The notes beneath the pieces are model-generated. The model did no database searches and had not been told where the DNA came from. It saw only the letters and a list, made by a program, of their open reading frames with translations. From NCBI GenBank assembly GCA_965228695.1, contig CBDDIB010000002.1:2914001-2978000 (forward strand): a stretch of 64,000 nucleotides of DNA, given 5' to 3'. Below, one piece after another: positions 34,440-42,889 of the stretch; the stretch's first letter is position 1, and every line of letters starts with the position of its first letter. Position numbers and translations under genes: made by a program. The stretch is from JAJFJD01 sp965228695. Its GTDB lineage: Bacteria > Pseudomonadota > Alphaproteobacteria > UBA8366.

Positions 34440-35363
34440 ATGTCGCAGATTCCATCTATGAGGGCCTTAAGCGCGTTCGAGGCATCGGCGCGGCATTTGA
34501 GTTTTTTGCAGGCGGCGGCGGAGCTTCACGTGACCCCGGGCGCGGTCAGCCGGCAGATTCAGGCGCTCGAATCGCTGCTCGGGCGGCCGCTTTTCGTGCG
34601 GCACCACAAGCGGGTGGAACTGACCCGGACGGGCCGGGATTACCTGGAGGATATCCGCGCGCCGCTGGCCCGGATCGGCGCGGCGACCGCCCGTATCCGG
34701 GGCGGCGATGCCGAGGCCGCGCTGTCGATCTGCGCCTACCCCACCTTCGCGATCCGCTGGTTCATCCCGCGCTGGGGCCGCTTCTACGACCGCAATCCGG
34801 GCCTGGACGTGCGCCTGACCACGTCGCTGACCCCGGTGGACTTCGCGCGCGACGAGTACGATCTGGCGATCCAGGTAGCGGAGACGGATGCGCCGCCGCC
34901 GGGCCTGATCGCGCATAAGGTGATCGAGGTGGATACGATGCCGGTCTGCTCGCCCGCGATGGCGGCGACGCTGCGCGACCCGTCGGACCTCAAGTCCGCG
35001 ACGCTGCTGCACGGCGAGCCGCGACCCAAGGATTGGGCGCGCTGGCTGGAGACGGCCGGTGTCGTGGGCGTGGACGCGGCGCGGGGCCTGCATTTCGAGA
35101 GCCTGAACCTGGCGATCCAGGCCGCCATCGAAGGGCTCGGCGTCGCCATCGGGATCGAGGCGCTGGTGCGGGAGGATCTGGCCGAGGGCCGGCTCGTCCA
35201 GCCCTTCGCCCCCTTGCGGCGCTCGCGCCGGGCGATGCACCTGCTCTATCCCGAGGCGAAGGCGGCGAACCCGAATCTCCGCGCCTTCCGCGACTGGCTG
35301 TTGGGCGAGGTGACGATTGCTTCCTCGAGTCCATCGGTGGTCGCAAATGTTGAAAAATCCTAA
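34440..35363 (+). CDS. GcvA-like LysR transcriptional regulator
   Basis: The 307-residue product has an N-terminal winged helix ('MRALSAFEASARHLSFLQAA', 'HVTPGAVSRQIQALESLLGR', 'PLFVRHHKRVELT', residues 7-65) and a substrate-binding domain. It is divergent from the 32550 dehydrogenase, with 126 bp shared promoter region, and it likely regulates that gene. The ATG at 34440 follows AAGGAA at about 8 nt. The C-terminus carries an unusual Ser-rich tail ('IASSSPSVVANVEKS'). Confidence 0.88.
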   Translation: MSQIPSMRALSAFEASARHLSFLQAAAELHVTPGAVSRQIQALESLLGRPLFVRHHKRVELTRTGRDYLEDIRAPLARIGAATARIRGGDAEAALSICAYPTFAIRWFIPRWGRFYDRNPGLDVRLTTSLTPVDFARDEYDLAIQVAETDAPPPGLIAHKVIEVDTMPVCSPAMAATLRDPSDLKSATLLHGEPRPKDWARWLETAGVVGVDAARGLHFESLNLAIQAAIEGLGVAIGIEALVREDLAEGRLVQPFAPLRRSRRAMHLLYPEAKAANPNLRAFRDWLLGEVTIASSSPSVVANVEKS

Positions 35364-35418
35364 TGAATATTTGCGCCACTTAAAATATTGGCAGAGAAGG
35401 CCATTAAATGTGCAAATA

Positions 35419-37443
35419 TCATTTAAGAGTTCGGTTGATTTTTTCGATCAACATAGAAAATTGTTCTCGTTCTATAACTGTTAGGTCTTCTACTGTATGA
35501 TTCCGTGTCCAGTTAATAAACGATTTAGCTAATTTGTACTTGGAGAATTCTTTGATTTCATCATTGAAAATACTTACAATCGGGCGTGATTGCTGTTTAG
35601 ACGAAGTGTCGGATACGTCCCAACCAAGATCAACTCTTGCAATTTCAACAAGAGTATCACGCAATAAATCTTCGATTTCGGTCTTTTTAACAACTCCTTG
35701 ATAGGAGTCCTTTGTACGCAGAATTCTCTTATTCCCTAAAGTTTGCACCAGTTCCTCTTGCTGGGCGGCAGCATCTCCCGCCGCGTCGGAGTCTAATAGC
35801 GCGGCAACTTTCAAACTCTGTGCGTGTAGAATTGTTGCAAAATAAACTACCTTTCCAGCACCGCTTGCTGGAACAAGAGCGATTTTTGGGTTCAATTCGA
35901 TTTTATTGTCAGCAATCAGTAGCTCCGCGATTGCCGTCAAATACCAATAGTCGGTTAAACCCTCTAATACCAAATTTCGTTGCTGGGCAAACAAGCTTTG
36001 AGCTAAGTCGTACCCAAGCGCTTCTTGCAATGGAAGCAGCGCCGCCGGATCACTAGCAGTAACCGTTGTATGAACCTTTGTGCCATTGCTTCGGTCGGTC
36101 ATTTCCACAACGCGAACCAAGTCCAATTCTTCAGGACCGACAAGGAATGGCGAATGGGTGGTGTAGATAGTTTGGTTTGTCTCAGCCAGTCGAGATATGG
36201 TGGTGCGAAATTCTCTTTGTTTTAGGCCGTGTAGGCTTAGACCCGGTTCATCAAGAAGGAGTATCGCGTTCTTGTGCTCTCCAGCAGCTTCCGCAAAGAA
36301 TACGACAAAAAACGATACAAGCCATTGAAGCCCTTCAGACCGTTGATCGAGTTCAACCTCGACTCCCAGATCATCCTCAATAACAACCTTCAAATATTGT
36401 CCGTCGGCTAGAACCCTTAGTTTTTCTGCCTCTGCTTTGTTTGGATCAGGTTGCCAAATCGAGCGTATTTCATTCGTTAGCTGTACACTGGCTGCATTCA
36501 ACTGATAACTACGCTGGTCCAATTGATCTCGATATTTTTGAAGCGCGTTAGGGTCGCCAGCTTCAGGTTCCTGGGCGTATCCTAAGTCAGAGAGTTGGCG
36601 CGCAGTAAACCCGAGCAGCTTTAATAGGCACTGGTTCCCGTAGTCATACTGTTCGTCGTCGAGAATTTTCGACTCAATGCGAGCAGCCAAATGTTCAAGA
36701 TGAATTGTCGGTCGGACTCTGAAGTAGTTGTTGTATAATACGAAAATTGGGCGTTGTTTCGACAATGCGGTTGCTACTGAGTCGCGTCTCGAAGCGATTT
36801 CAACAGATTCAAGCAATCGATCGAGCCGATTTTCTTCGGTGGTATTCTCTTCATCGACAAGCGATGTTACGTCGTTCAGCCATTTCGAAATAGCGCTTGC
36901 TACGTCGCCTTGAATCGGAGTTTCGTTCGCCAAATCACTTATTGTTTCAGGAAGATTATGTGCCCGATTAGGCTCTTCATCCTTAGACTGTTCGACTTTT
37001 GCCGCCTGCTTTCCCACATGATTCTCGAGGCGAAGTAGATCCTTTCTAATTTCACTAAGAATTGGAGTTTCTGGTCCACCGTTTACGCGATGCCATGCAG
37101 TGTTATCGAGCCTTCTACCGTATGTGTATGTACAGTTGTGAAAGTCTTCCGAAATAAGCTCCTTTTCGCGTTCATCAAGCGCAAATTCAACTTCAGCAAC
37201 GGTGATATTAGAGGCACGAACTTTGCCAGTCGTGATGTCGTTGTATAGTGCGCGGGGATAGTCTCTAAGCGGGTCTAACTTTTTGACACCTTTGGGTGGG
37301 TTAATTTGTTGAAGCGCCTGCAACAAAGCTGTTTTTCCAGCTTCGTTAGGTCCAACAAGAATTGTCTTATCACTCTCGACATCAAACCATCCGGTATCTC
37401 GAATGCTTCGATAATTTCGTATTCTCGCTTTGTGAAGTTTCAA
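35419..37443 (-). CDS. OLD-family ATPase/TOPRIM nuclease, candidate defence gene
   Basis: The 674-residue protein has a Walker A motif 'GPNEAGKT' at residues 31-38, a Walker B-like 'ILLLDEPGLSLHG' (about 390) and a C-terminal TOPRIM domain with 'LVLEGLTDYWYLTAIAELL' (about 510) and 'LLDSDAAGDAA' (about 560). This is the architecture of class 1 OLD nucleases, several of which act in phage defence. Base composition is strikingly AT-rich against both flanks, indicating transfer. It stands alone without a GajB-like helicase or other partner next to it. Confidence 0.88.
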   Translation of the reverse strand: MKLHKARIRNYRSIRDTGWFDVESDKTILVGPNEAGKTALLQALQQINPPKGVKKLDPLRDYPRALYNDITTGKVRASNITVAEVEFALDEREKELISEDFHNCTYTYGRRLDNTAWHRVNGGPETPILSEIRKDLLRLENHVGKQAAKVEQSKDEEPNRAHNLPETISDLANETPIQGDVASAISKWLNDVTSLVDEENTTEENRLDRLLESVEIASRRDSVATALSKQRPIFVLYNNYFRVRPTIHLEHLAARIESKILDDEQYDYGNQCLLKLLGFTARQLSDLGYAQEPEAGDPNALQKYRDQLDQRSYQLNAASVQLTNEIRSIWQPDPNKAEAEKLRVLADGQYLKVVIEDDLGVEVELDQRSEGLQWLVSFFVVFFAEAAGEHKNAILLLDEPGLSLHGLKQREFRTTISRLAETNQTIYTTHSPFLVGPEELDLVRVVEMTDRSNGTKVHTTVTASDPAALLPLQEALGYDLAQSLFAQQRNLVLEGLTDYWYLTAIAELLIADNKIELNPKIALVPASGAGKVVYFATILHAQSLKVAALLDSDAAGDAAAQQEELVQTLGNKRILRTKDSYQGVVKKTEIEDLLRDTLVEIARVDLGWDVSDTSSKQQSRPIVSIFNDEIKEFSKYKLAKSFINWTRNHTVEDLTVIEREQFSMLIEKINRTLK

Positions 37444-37692
37444 CGCTTTGCACCTCCAAGAACCGCCAGAACTCGAAACTGTCGCATACCTGCAATTTTA
37501 AAGATGAATTATGCGGGATTTGATGCAAACTTGAAATTGTAAATTCCGTTTTCGATTAACCTGCTAACTTCGCAGTAGAGGCGCTAAGTGATTCTTACGT
37601 CGGGTAAAAGTCGACAGAACTTTGTTTCTGATTCGAACTAACGCTCAATTGCAAGAAGATGTTGGATGCGCATTTAGCGAAGATGGACCAAT

Positions 37693-38322
37693 CTAGTTAC
37701 CCTTAGCCGCTTCCGTCTTCACATGCGTGATCAACTGCGCCAGCGCCTCGTAGGGCTGCGCGCCGACCACGCCGTAGCCGCCGGCGACGAAGGTTGGTAC
37801 GCCGGTGACGCCGATCTGATGCGAGCGCGACCAGTCCGCGTCGATCGCGTCCTTGAAGGTGCGGTCGGTCAGCACGGTCCGGGCGTCCTCGACCGGCAGG
37901 CCGGCCTTCTCGACCAGGTCGAGCAGCACGTCGGCATCGCCGATGTTGCGCGCGTCCACGAAGTAGGCGCGGTAGAGCGCGTCGTGCAGCGCGGCACCGC
38001 CGTCCTGCGTGTCGGCCCACTTGCCGAGTTCCTGCGCCAGCCGGCTGTTATAGGTATGCGTGCGCTTGCCGTAGGGCAGGCCCTCCGCCTCGCACAGGCC
38101 CTTCATGCGCTGGTACATCTCGTCGAACTGCGCCTCGCTGCGGCCGGGGAACAGCTGCTGCAGGGACTTTCCTTCCTGCGGCGTGTCCGGGTGCAGCGGG
38201 AAGTGCACCAACTCGACCTCGATGTCGAATTCTTCCTGGAGTTTCTCGATACGCCCGGTAACGAGATAACACCACGGTCATACGTAGTCGGAGTAGACCT
38301 GTAACGTGATCGGCTCGGCCAT
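37693..38322 (-). CDS. FrnE/DsbA-family oxidoreductase, predicted selenoprotein (in-frame UGA)
   Basis: From ATG 38322 (AGGAG 6 nt upstream) the frame reads MAEPITLQVYSDYV, then UGA (38280-38278), then Pro-Trp-Cys-Tyr-Leu, and continues open to 37693 (209 aa in total). Thioredoxin-fold FrnE proteins have Cys-Pro-Trp-Cys here, so the UGA falls exactly at the first catalytic cysteine and most likely encodes selenocysteine (U15-P-W-C18). A hairpin directly downstream fits a bacterial SECIS. Further FrnE features are 'GVTGVPTFVAGGYGVVGAQ' with the cis-Pro. It would act in thiol-disulfide exchange. Conventional gene calls would start late, at 38211, and lose the active site. Confidence 0.85.
38244..38266 (-). 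promoter_or_regulatory. Predicted bacterial SECIS hairpin
   Basis: Beginning 12 nt after the UGA, TCTCG pairs with CGAGA. A U-U mismatch follows, then TAC pairs with GTA, leaving the apical loop CGGGC at 21-25 nt from the UGA. Bacterial SECIS elements are hairpins with a G-containing loop about 16-37 nt downstream of the UGA, so position and shape fit. It overlaps the coding sequence, as expected in bacteria. Confidence 0.7.
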
Positions 38323-38412
38323 GACGGCTCCTGGTGTAATTCGGTGAAAGGGAGTGTCGCCTGACGTTAGATAGCTTGCAAGGCCAGGATTTCTATGGAT
38401 CAGCCGCGCCGT

Positions 38413-38868
38413 CTACCCCCGGTCTCCCAACACCGAGAGCTGCAGCGTGCTCAACGGCGGGGTTGCGCCGGGTTGGTTGGCGTCGATCCAGGCCTTTACC
38501 GGGACATTCGTGGCCTCCGAGATCGCGTTAAGTTTCTGCAGCGAACTGAGGTCGTCCCACCGCTTGGGCGTGACGCCGGGCACCGGTGGGACATTCGCGT
38601 GGGCGCGTTGGCCGATCTCGATCACGGCGGGATAGAGGTTGGCGAGGACGGCGTCGTAGACCGGGTCGTTCGCGCGGGCGCTGGCGTCGTCTTGGACCGA
38701 GGTGTCGTGGCGCGCCTGGAATTGGTCTTCGAGCACCAGGGCGGAGGCCTCGAAGTCGACCTCCGCGCCGTTCTCCTGCTCGATATAGACCGTGTCGCCG
38801 TCGATCTCGAGGACGGTCCCGACCACGTTCCGGGACACGTTGCGGACGGTGTCTCCAACCTTGAACAT
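38413..38868 (-). CDS. Hypothetical protein, 151 aa
   Basis: The N-terminus resembles a small beta-barrel (SH3- or KOW-like) segment: 'FKVGDTVRNVSRNVVGTVLE' and 'DGDTVYIEQENGAEVDF' (residues 2-42). A helical acidic part follows, with 'VTPKRWDDLSSLQKLNAISE'. No family is assigned. It lies 90 bp upstream of the selenoprotein gene on the same strand and could be co-transcribed with it. Confidence 0.65.
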   Translation of the reverse strand: MFKVGDTVRNVSRNVVGTVLEIDGDTVYIEQENGAEVDFEASALVLEDQFQARHDTSVQDDASARANDPVYDAVLANLYPAVIEIGQRAHANVPPVPGVTPKRWDDLSSLQKLNAISEATNVPVKAWIDANQPGATPPLSTLQLSVLGDRG

Positions 38869-39024
38869 TTCTATCGCCGTGCTGCTGTGAAGTGACGCGC
38901 CACTACTATCAGGTCCGGTGTCCGGCGGATAGCGTTGTCCCGTGACGGTGCATGCACCGACGGTATTTGCCTCGACGGGGCCGCATCGGAGATGATGTAA
39001 GCATTATCCGATAGGAGCAAGGCC

Positions 39025-39897
39025 ATGGCCGATTTCGAATTCCGCCCCGGCGACGGGCCCATCGGCGGCGAGTTCATCGGCGTCGACGCCGCCGCGCCGT
39101 TGAGCGACGCGGCCTTCGCCGAGATCGAGGAGCTGTTCTATCGCCATTCGGTCGTGGTGTTCCGCGGCCAGGACCTGACACCGCAGCAACTCGTGACGTT
39201 TTCCGCGCGGTTCGGGACGCTGCAGCCGAATGTGCGGGCGGAAATCCAGAACCCGGACGCGCCGGAGATCACGCTGATCTCGAACATCACCGAGAACGGC
39301 AAGCCGATCGGCTCGCGCGACGCCGGGCGCTATTGGCATTCGGACCTGTGCTATCTCGGCGAGCCGAGCAAGCTGACCCTGCTGCACGCGCTGGAGGTGC
39401 CGGAACGCGACGGCGTCGCCTATGGCGATACCCGCTTCGCCAGCGCGCCGGCGGCCTACGACGCGCTGCCGGACGACATGAAGGCCCGGCTCGAAGGGCG
39501 CAAGGCGGCGAACAGCTACCGCTATATGTGGAACCGCAAGGCGCGGGAGTTCGGCGTGCGGCCGGTGCTCAGCGACGAAGAGTTGGAACAGTACCCCGAA
39601 GACGCGATCCATCCGATCGTCCGCACGCATCCGGTGACGGGCCGCAAATGCCTCTACGTCTGCGAGGGTTATACAAGCCATATCGCCGACATGCCGGCGG
39701 TGGAAAGCGACGCCTTGCTGCAAGAGCTGTTCGCGCATGCGATCAAGCCTGAGTTCGTATACCGGCACAATTGGCGGCTCGGCGATCTTTTGGTTTGGGA
39801 CAACTGCGCGGTCCAGCACAAGGCGACCTTCGACTATCCGCCGGAACTGCGGCGGCGCATGCAGCGCTGCGCCGTCGAGGGCGGGGCGCCTTTTTGA
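39025..39897 (+). CDS. TauD/TfdA-family Fe(II)/2-oxoglutarate dioxygenase
   Basis: The 290-residue enzyme has the iron-binding His-x-Asp in 'RYWHSDLCY' (His105, Asp107), and the distal His and 2-oxoglutarate-binding Arg in 'WDNCAVQHKATFDYP' and 'ELRRRMQRCAVEG' near the C-terminus. It would hydroxylate a small substrate, as TauD does with taurine. The ATG at 39025 follows GGAGCAAGG. It is the first of three members of this family in the window (also 49285 and 55513). Substrate unknown. Confidence 0.9.
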   Translation: MADFEFRPGDGPIGGEFIGVDAAAPLSDAAFAEIEELFYRHSVVVFRGQDLTPQQLVTFSARFGTLQPNVRAEIQNPDAPEITLISNITENGKPIGSRDAGRYWHSDLCYLGEPSKLTLLHALEVPERDGVAYGDTRFASAPAAYDALPDDMKARLEGRKAANSYRYMWNRKAREFGVRPVLSDEELEQYPEDAIHPIVRTHPVTGRKCLYVCEGYTSHIADMPAVESDALLQELFAHAIKPEFVYRHNWRLGDLLVWDNCAVQHKATFDYPPELRRRMQRCAVEGGAPF

Positions 39898-39943
39898 GGG
39901 ATGGGGTCCGCGACCGGCCGCACCGGTGCGCTATAGTCGGAGA

Positions 39944-40165
39944 ATGACGCCGCGCCCCGACATCGACGCCTTTCTCCGCCGCATCGCCGCCGAAGTGCGC
40001 GCCGCCGATCCGGCGGGTGAGATGCCGCATGACGCGATCGCGGCGCATCTCAACGCGGCGGGGCTGACGACGCGGAACGGCCGGCCGTGGACCGGTGCGA
40101 TCGTGGAGAAATTTCTCAGCAGCCCGGCGGCACAGCGGCACTATCGCGACACCGGCAGGGAGTAG
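39944..40165 (+). CDS. Small protein resembling a recombinase-type DNA-binding helix, 73 aa
   Basis: The segment 'IAAHLNAAGLTTRNGRPWTG' followed by 'AIVEKFL' resembles the helix of the 'recombinase' region of serine recombinases (the L-N-x-x-G-x-x-T-x-x-G-x-x-W pattern), but the catalytic domain is absent. This could be a small regulator or a relic. ATG at 39944 has GGAGA upstream; it starts 46 bp after the dioxygenase stop. Confidence 0.5.
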   Translation: MTPRPDIDAFLRRIAAEVRAADPAGEMPHDAIAAHLNAAGLTTRNGRPWTGAIVEKFLSSPAAQRHYRDTGRE

Positions 40166-40251
40166 CTCCCCGTATCCGAGATAGAAGGCTGTTCGGTAAG
40201 AGGCGACCTATCAATCCCTCGGGTTTGTGCGTAGAAAAGGTGAACCTTCCC

Positions 40252-40920
40252 ATGCATCTTCCTCAAACCCCAGCCGCCGTTGTCTTCGACATGGATGGTC
40301 TGCTCTTTGACACCGAGGCACTGTACCAGAGAGCAATTGCCGCGGCAGCGGCCGAAGGCGGGCATGACCTAACGTCGGTCAGCAGCCAAATGATAGGCGT
40401 TCCGGTGGATCGAAGTCGCCAACTTCTCCTGGACCTCTACGGTGCGATGTTTCCAGCGGACGAATTCCTGGGGGCCGTGTTCCGGCACTTTGATCTGATA
40501 GCGGCGACCCATCTTATGTTAAAGCCGGGTGTGGTCGAATTGCTCGATGCCTTAGACGATTTACAGCTTCCTCGGGCCATCGCTACGTCGTCCGCTCATC
40601 ACAGAGTTCAAGGCCATTTGGTCGCTCATAACTTGGAGGGGCGATTCGATGTGATTGTGGGTCATGGCGACTATACTGCCAGCAAGCCGGCCCCGGATCC
40701 GTTTCTCGTGGCTGCCGAACGGCTCTCGACCAAGTCCTCGTTGTGTTTGGCGCTGGAGGATTCTCATAATGGCGTTCGATCAGCGCATGCTGCCGGAATG
40801 ATGACGGTAATGGTGCCGGACCTTCTCATGCCCACGGAAGAAATCCGAGCTCTCTGCAGTTTTGTTGCCTCTGATCTCCACGAAGTGCGCCGGACTATCT
40901 TGAGCGTTGTGCAGGCGTAG
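40252..40920 (+). CDS. HAD-superfamily hydrolase, phosphatase/beta-phosphoglucomutase type
   Basis: The 222-residue protein has HAD motif I 'VFDMDGLLFDTEALYQ' (about 10-25), motif II 'AIATSSAHHRVQ' (about 105), motif III Lys in 'YTASKPAPDPFL' (about 147) and motif IV in 'CLALEDSHNGVRSAHAAGM' (about 170). It dephosphorylates or isomerises a small phospho-metabolite. An in-frame GTG at 40240 is an alternative start. Confidence 0.9.
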   Translation: MHLPQTPAAVVFDMDGLLFDTEALYQRAIAAAAAEGGHDLTSVSSQMIGVPVDRSRQLLLDLYGAMFPADEFLGAVFRHFDLIAATHLMLKPGVVELLDALDDLQLPRAIATSSAHHRVQGHLVAHNLEGRFDVIVGHGDYTASKPAPDPFLVAAERLSTKSSLCLALEDSHNGVRSAHAAGMMTVMVPDLLMPTEEIRALCSFVASDLHEVRRTILSVVQA

Positions 40921-40971
40921 AGTGGGAATCTGCCTGGGAAGCATGGCGGACAAACAACCGGAGTGAAATGA

Positions 40972-41418
40972 ATGGTAACCGGCGACGATATTCTCGGGTC
41001 CTGGGTCATGGTGGACCGGGGCACCGACAGCGAGGAGGACGCCAAGCAGGCGCTCGAACGCTACGGCGACGACCCGCAAGGCTTCATGATCTTCGCGCCC
41101 GACGGTTGGATGAACGCCATCGTCTGTTGGGGCGGCCGGTCCGAGCTGCCGGGCAATCCCGCGTGGCATGCGGACGCGCCCGAGGCCGAGAAGGCGCGGG
41201 CCTTCGACACCTATCTGTCCTACGCCGGGAAGTGGACCGTGGAGAACAGCCGCCTCTCGACGCGGGTTGCCTATGCGCTCAACCCCGGTTGGATCGGCGG
41301 CGACCAGGAACGCGATTTGGAGATGACCGACGATGGCCACCTGATCCTGAAACTGTCGCGCGCCTGGCCCGACGGCCGGGTCATGCACGGCTGGGTGAAG
41401 TGGAAGCGGGCGGGCTAG
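40972..41418 (+). CDS. Lipocalin-like domain protein, 148 aa
   Basis: The product fits the lipocalin-like family ('GDDILGSWVMVDRGTDSEED' at the start, 'PQGFMIFAPDGWMNAIVC' at about 35-52, then 'YLSYAGKWTVENSRLSTRV'). These are small beta-barrel proteins that bind unknown ligands. There is no signal peptide. Ribosome site GGAGTGAA precedes the start. Confidence 0.65.
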   Translation: MVTGDDILGSWVMVDRGTDSEEDAKQALERYGDDPQGFMIFAPDGWMNAIVCWGGRSELPGNPAWHADAPEAEKARAFDTYLSYAGKWTVENSRLSTRVAYALNPGWIGGDQERDLEMTDDGHLILKLSRAWPDGRVMHGWVKWKRAG

Positions 41419-41521
41419 GGACGCGCGACCGCAGACTGGCGCTGTCCGGTCGTTGGAAACCAGTCAGCGGCAATCCGGCGTGGCTGGGAGTACGAGCTGA
41501 ATTTCAGCGAAGGAAGGGCAA

Positions 41522-41782
41522 ATGCCAAATGGGAAACCTGGAGATCATCCCTACACGGACATCGTGATCCATGGGCGGGATGTGTATTCATCCGACATCG
41601 CGAAGTTGGTCCGTGAAATCGACCAATTGGCGAGCGAGAAAGAACGTGAGGATTTAGGTGATCTTCTTCTCTTCAAATTCGGCGTCTTTTCGAACCCCGA
41701 TACCGACGAACTCGAACGCATTCTGACCGAATTGCGTGACAAGATGCGAGATGCCGCGCGATCACGGGGATCGGAAGATTAA
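41522..41782 (+). CDS. Hypothetical protein, 86 aa
   Basis: A charged, helical small protein ('SDIAKLVREIDQLASEKE', 'ELERILTELRDKMRDAA'). It follows AAGGAAGGGCA at a proper distance. No recognised family. It converges on the reductase gene at 41837. Confidence 0.5.
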   Translation: MPNGKPGDHPYTDIVIHGRDVYSSDIAKLVREIDQLASEKEREDLGDLLLFKFGVFSNPDTDELERILTELRDKMRDAARSRGSED

Positions 41783-41836
41783 CGGTCGCAGGTCTTTCCG
41801 GCGGTTGGATTGGAGCTTGAAATCACCGCCCGCCCG

Positions 41837-42889
41837 TCACTGGTTGTGGGCGCGGTTGATCAGGTCTTTCAGCAGATCGAGATTTTCCACCTGCATCGGC
41901 GTTTCGCCTTGGTTGATCCGCCGGTCGATCTCGACGACGGCGTTGTTGCAGGGCGTCCGGATGCCGTGCGCCTTGCCGCCGCGTGTCACCAGGCCGCTGA
42001 TCAAATTCATCTCGCTCTTGCGGCCTTTCTTGTGGTCGTGGATGGGCGCGGTCGTGCCGTGCTGGCCGATATGCCGCATCAGGGTCTGCATCGCGGTCAG
42101 CAGCGCCGCGTCGCCCCCGCCGGCGATCTCCTCCGCCGTCAGGCCGAACACGGGCTGCATCTCGTAGCCGAGCGCCTCGCCGACGGCCATGGACTCGCGC
42201 CCGAGCGCGACGCAGATCTCCAGCATGCCCGGCAGGTCCTTGGCCTTCCAATTCGTGATGCCGAACAGGCCGAACGGCCCCATTACCATGGTGTTGGTGA
42301 TCAGTTTGGTCCATTTGGCGTCCTGGATCTTCTCGCTGATCTCGATCTTGGCGAAATGATCCATGACCGCTTTGATTTCCTTCAGCCGGGGCGTAACCGA
42401 CCCGTCCAACTCGCCCACCGCGAACCAGGTGCCGTCGCGCGTCGTGTCGCGTTGCAGGATGCCGGGTTCGAAGATTTCCGCGGACAACTCGACGACGCAT
42501 CCGACGGTGCGCTCCCGCCCGACGATGGAGGCGATGGCATCGTCGTTCATACCGTTCTGCAGGCCGACCACGACGCCGTCGTCTTTCAGGTAGGGCGCGA
42601 TCAGTTCGACCATCCAGCGGGTGTCGTAGGATTTCACCGCGAGGAACACCAAGTCGAAGGACGGAGTCAGCGACGCCAATTGGTGGATGTGGATGGCGCT
42701 GAGCAATTCGTGTACCGCGCGGTCCGGCATCGTGACCGAAAGCCCGGCGGTGCGGACGGTTTCGACCTGTTCGGGCCATTGGTCGATGACGGTGACGTCG
42801 AGGCCGGCCTCGGTCAGGTCGGCGCTGACCGAGCCGCCGATCGCGCCGCAGCCGATCACCGCGATCCGCTTGTTGGACAGGTCAGGCAC
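41837..42889 (-). CDS. Ketopantoate reductase (PanE/ApbA) family oxidoreductase
   Basis: The 350-residue protein has an N-terminal Rossmann motif 'IAVIGCGAIGGSVSADL' (about 9-25), 'LVFLAVKSYDTRWMVE' (about 80-95) and catalytic Lys in 'KWTKLITNTMVMGPFGLFG' (about 195-212). PanE makes pantoate, but distant members serve in other pathways. It overlaps the end of the TRAP permease gene by 8 bp, so it is co-transcribed with a TAXI transporter. This suggests a catabolic role for an imported carboxylate rather than pantothenate synthesis (inference). Confidence 0.85.
   Translation of the reverse strand: MPDLSNKRIAVIGCGAIGGSVSADLTEAGLDVTVIDQWPEQVETVRTAGLSVTMPDRAVHELLSAIHIHQLASLTPSFDLVFLAVKSYDTRWMVELIAPYLKDDGVVVGLQNGMNDDAIASIVGRERTVGCVVELSAEIFEPGILQRDTTRDGTWFAVGELDGSVTPRLKEIKAVMDHFAKIEISEKIQDAKWTKLITNTMVMGPFGLFGITNWKAKDLPGMLEICVALGRESMAVGEALGYEMQPVFGLTAEEIAGGGDAALLTAMQTLMRHIGQHGTTAPIHDHKKGRKSEMNLISGLVTRGGKAHGIRTPCNNAVVEIDRRINQGETPMQVENLDLLKDLINRAHNQ

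Noticed and set aside
35367..35419. ATATTTGC...GCAAATAT inverted repeat at the end of the OLD gene as an insertion end
   Set aside because: It is only 8 bp, both copies lie at one side of the gene, and no partner or target duplication is found at the other side.
38048..38281. Separate small minus-strand gene starting just after the UGA, or a simple pseudogene of the oxidoreductase
   Set aside because: The frame that starts there differs from the conserved one. The conserved frame is fully intact apart from the UGA, and the stop is exactly at the catalytic Cys with a SECIS-like hairpin behind it. A pseudogene or sequencing error remains possible but less likely.
40972..41418. Overlapping longer frame from 40968
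   Set aside because: Its product is Arg/Gly-rich shadow sequence; the lipocalin-like frame is conserved in character.
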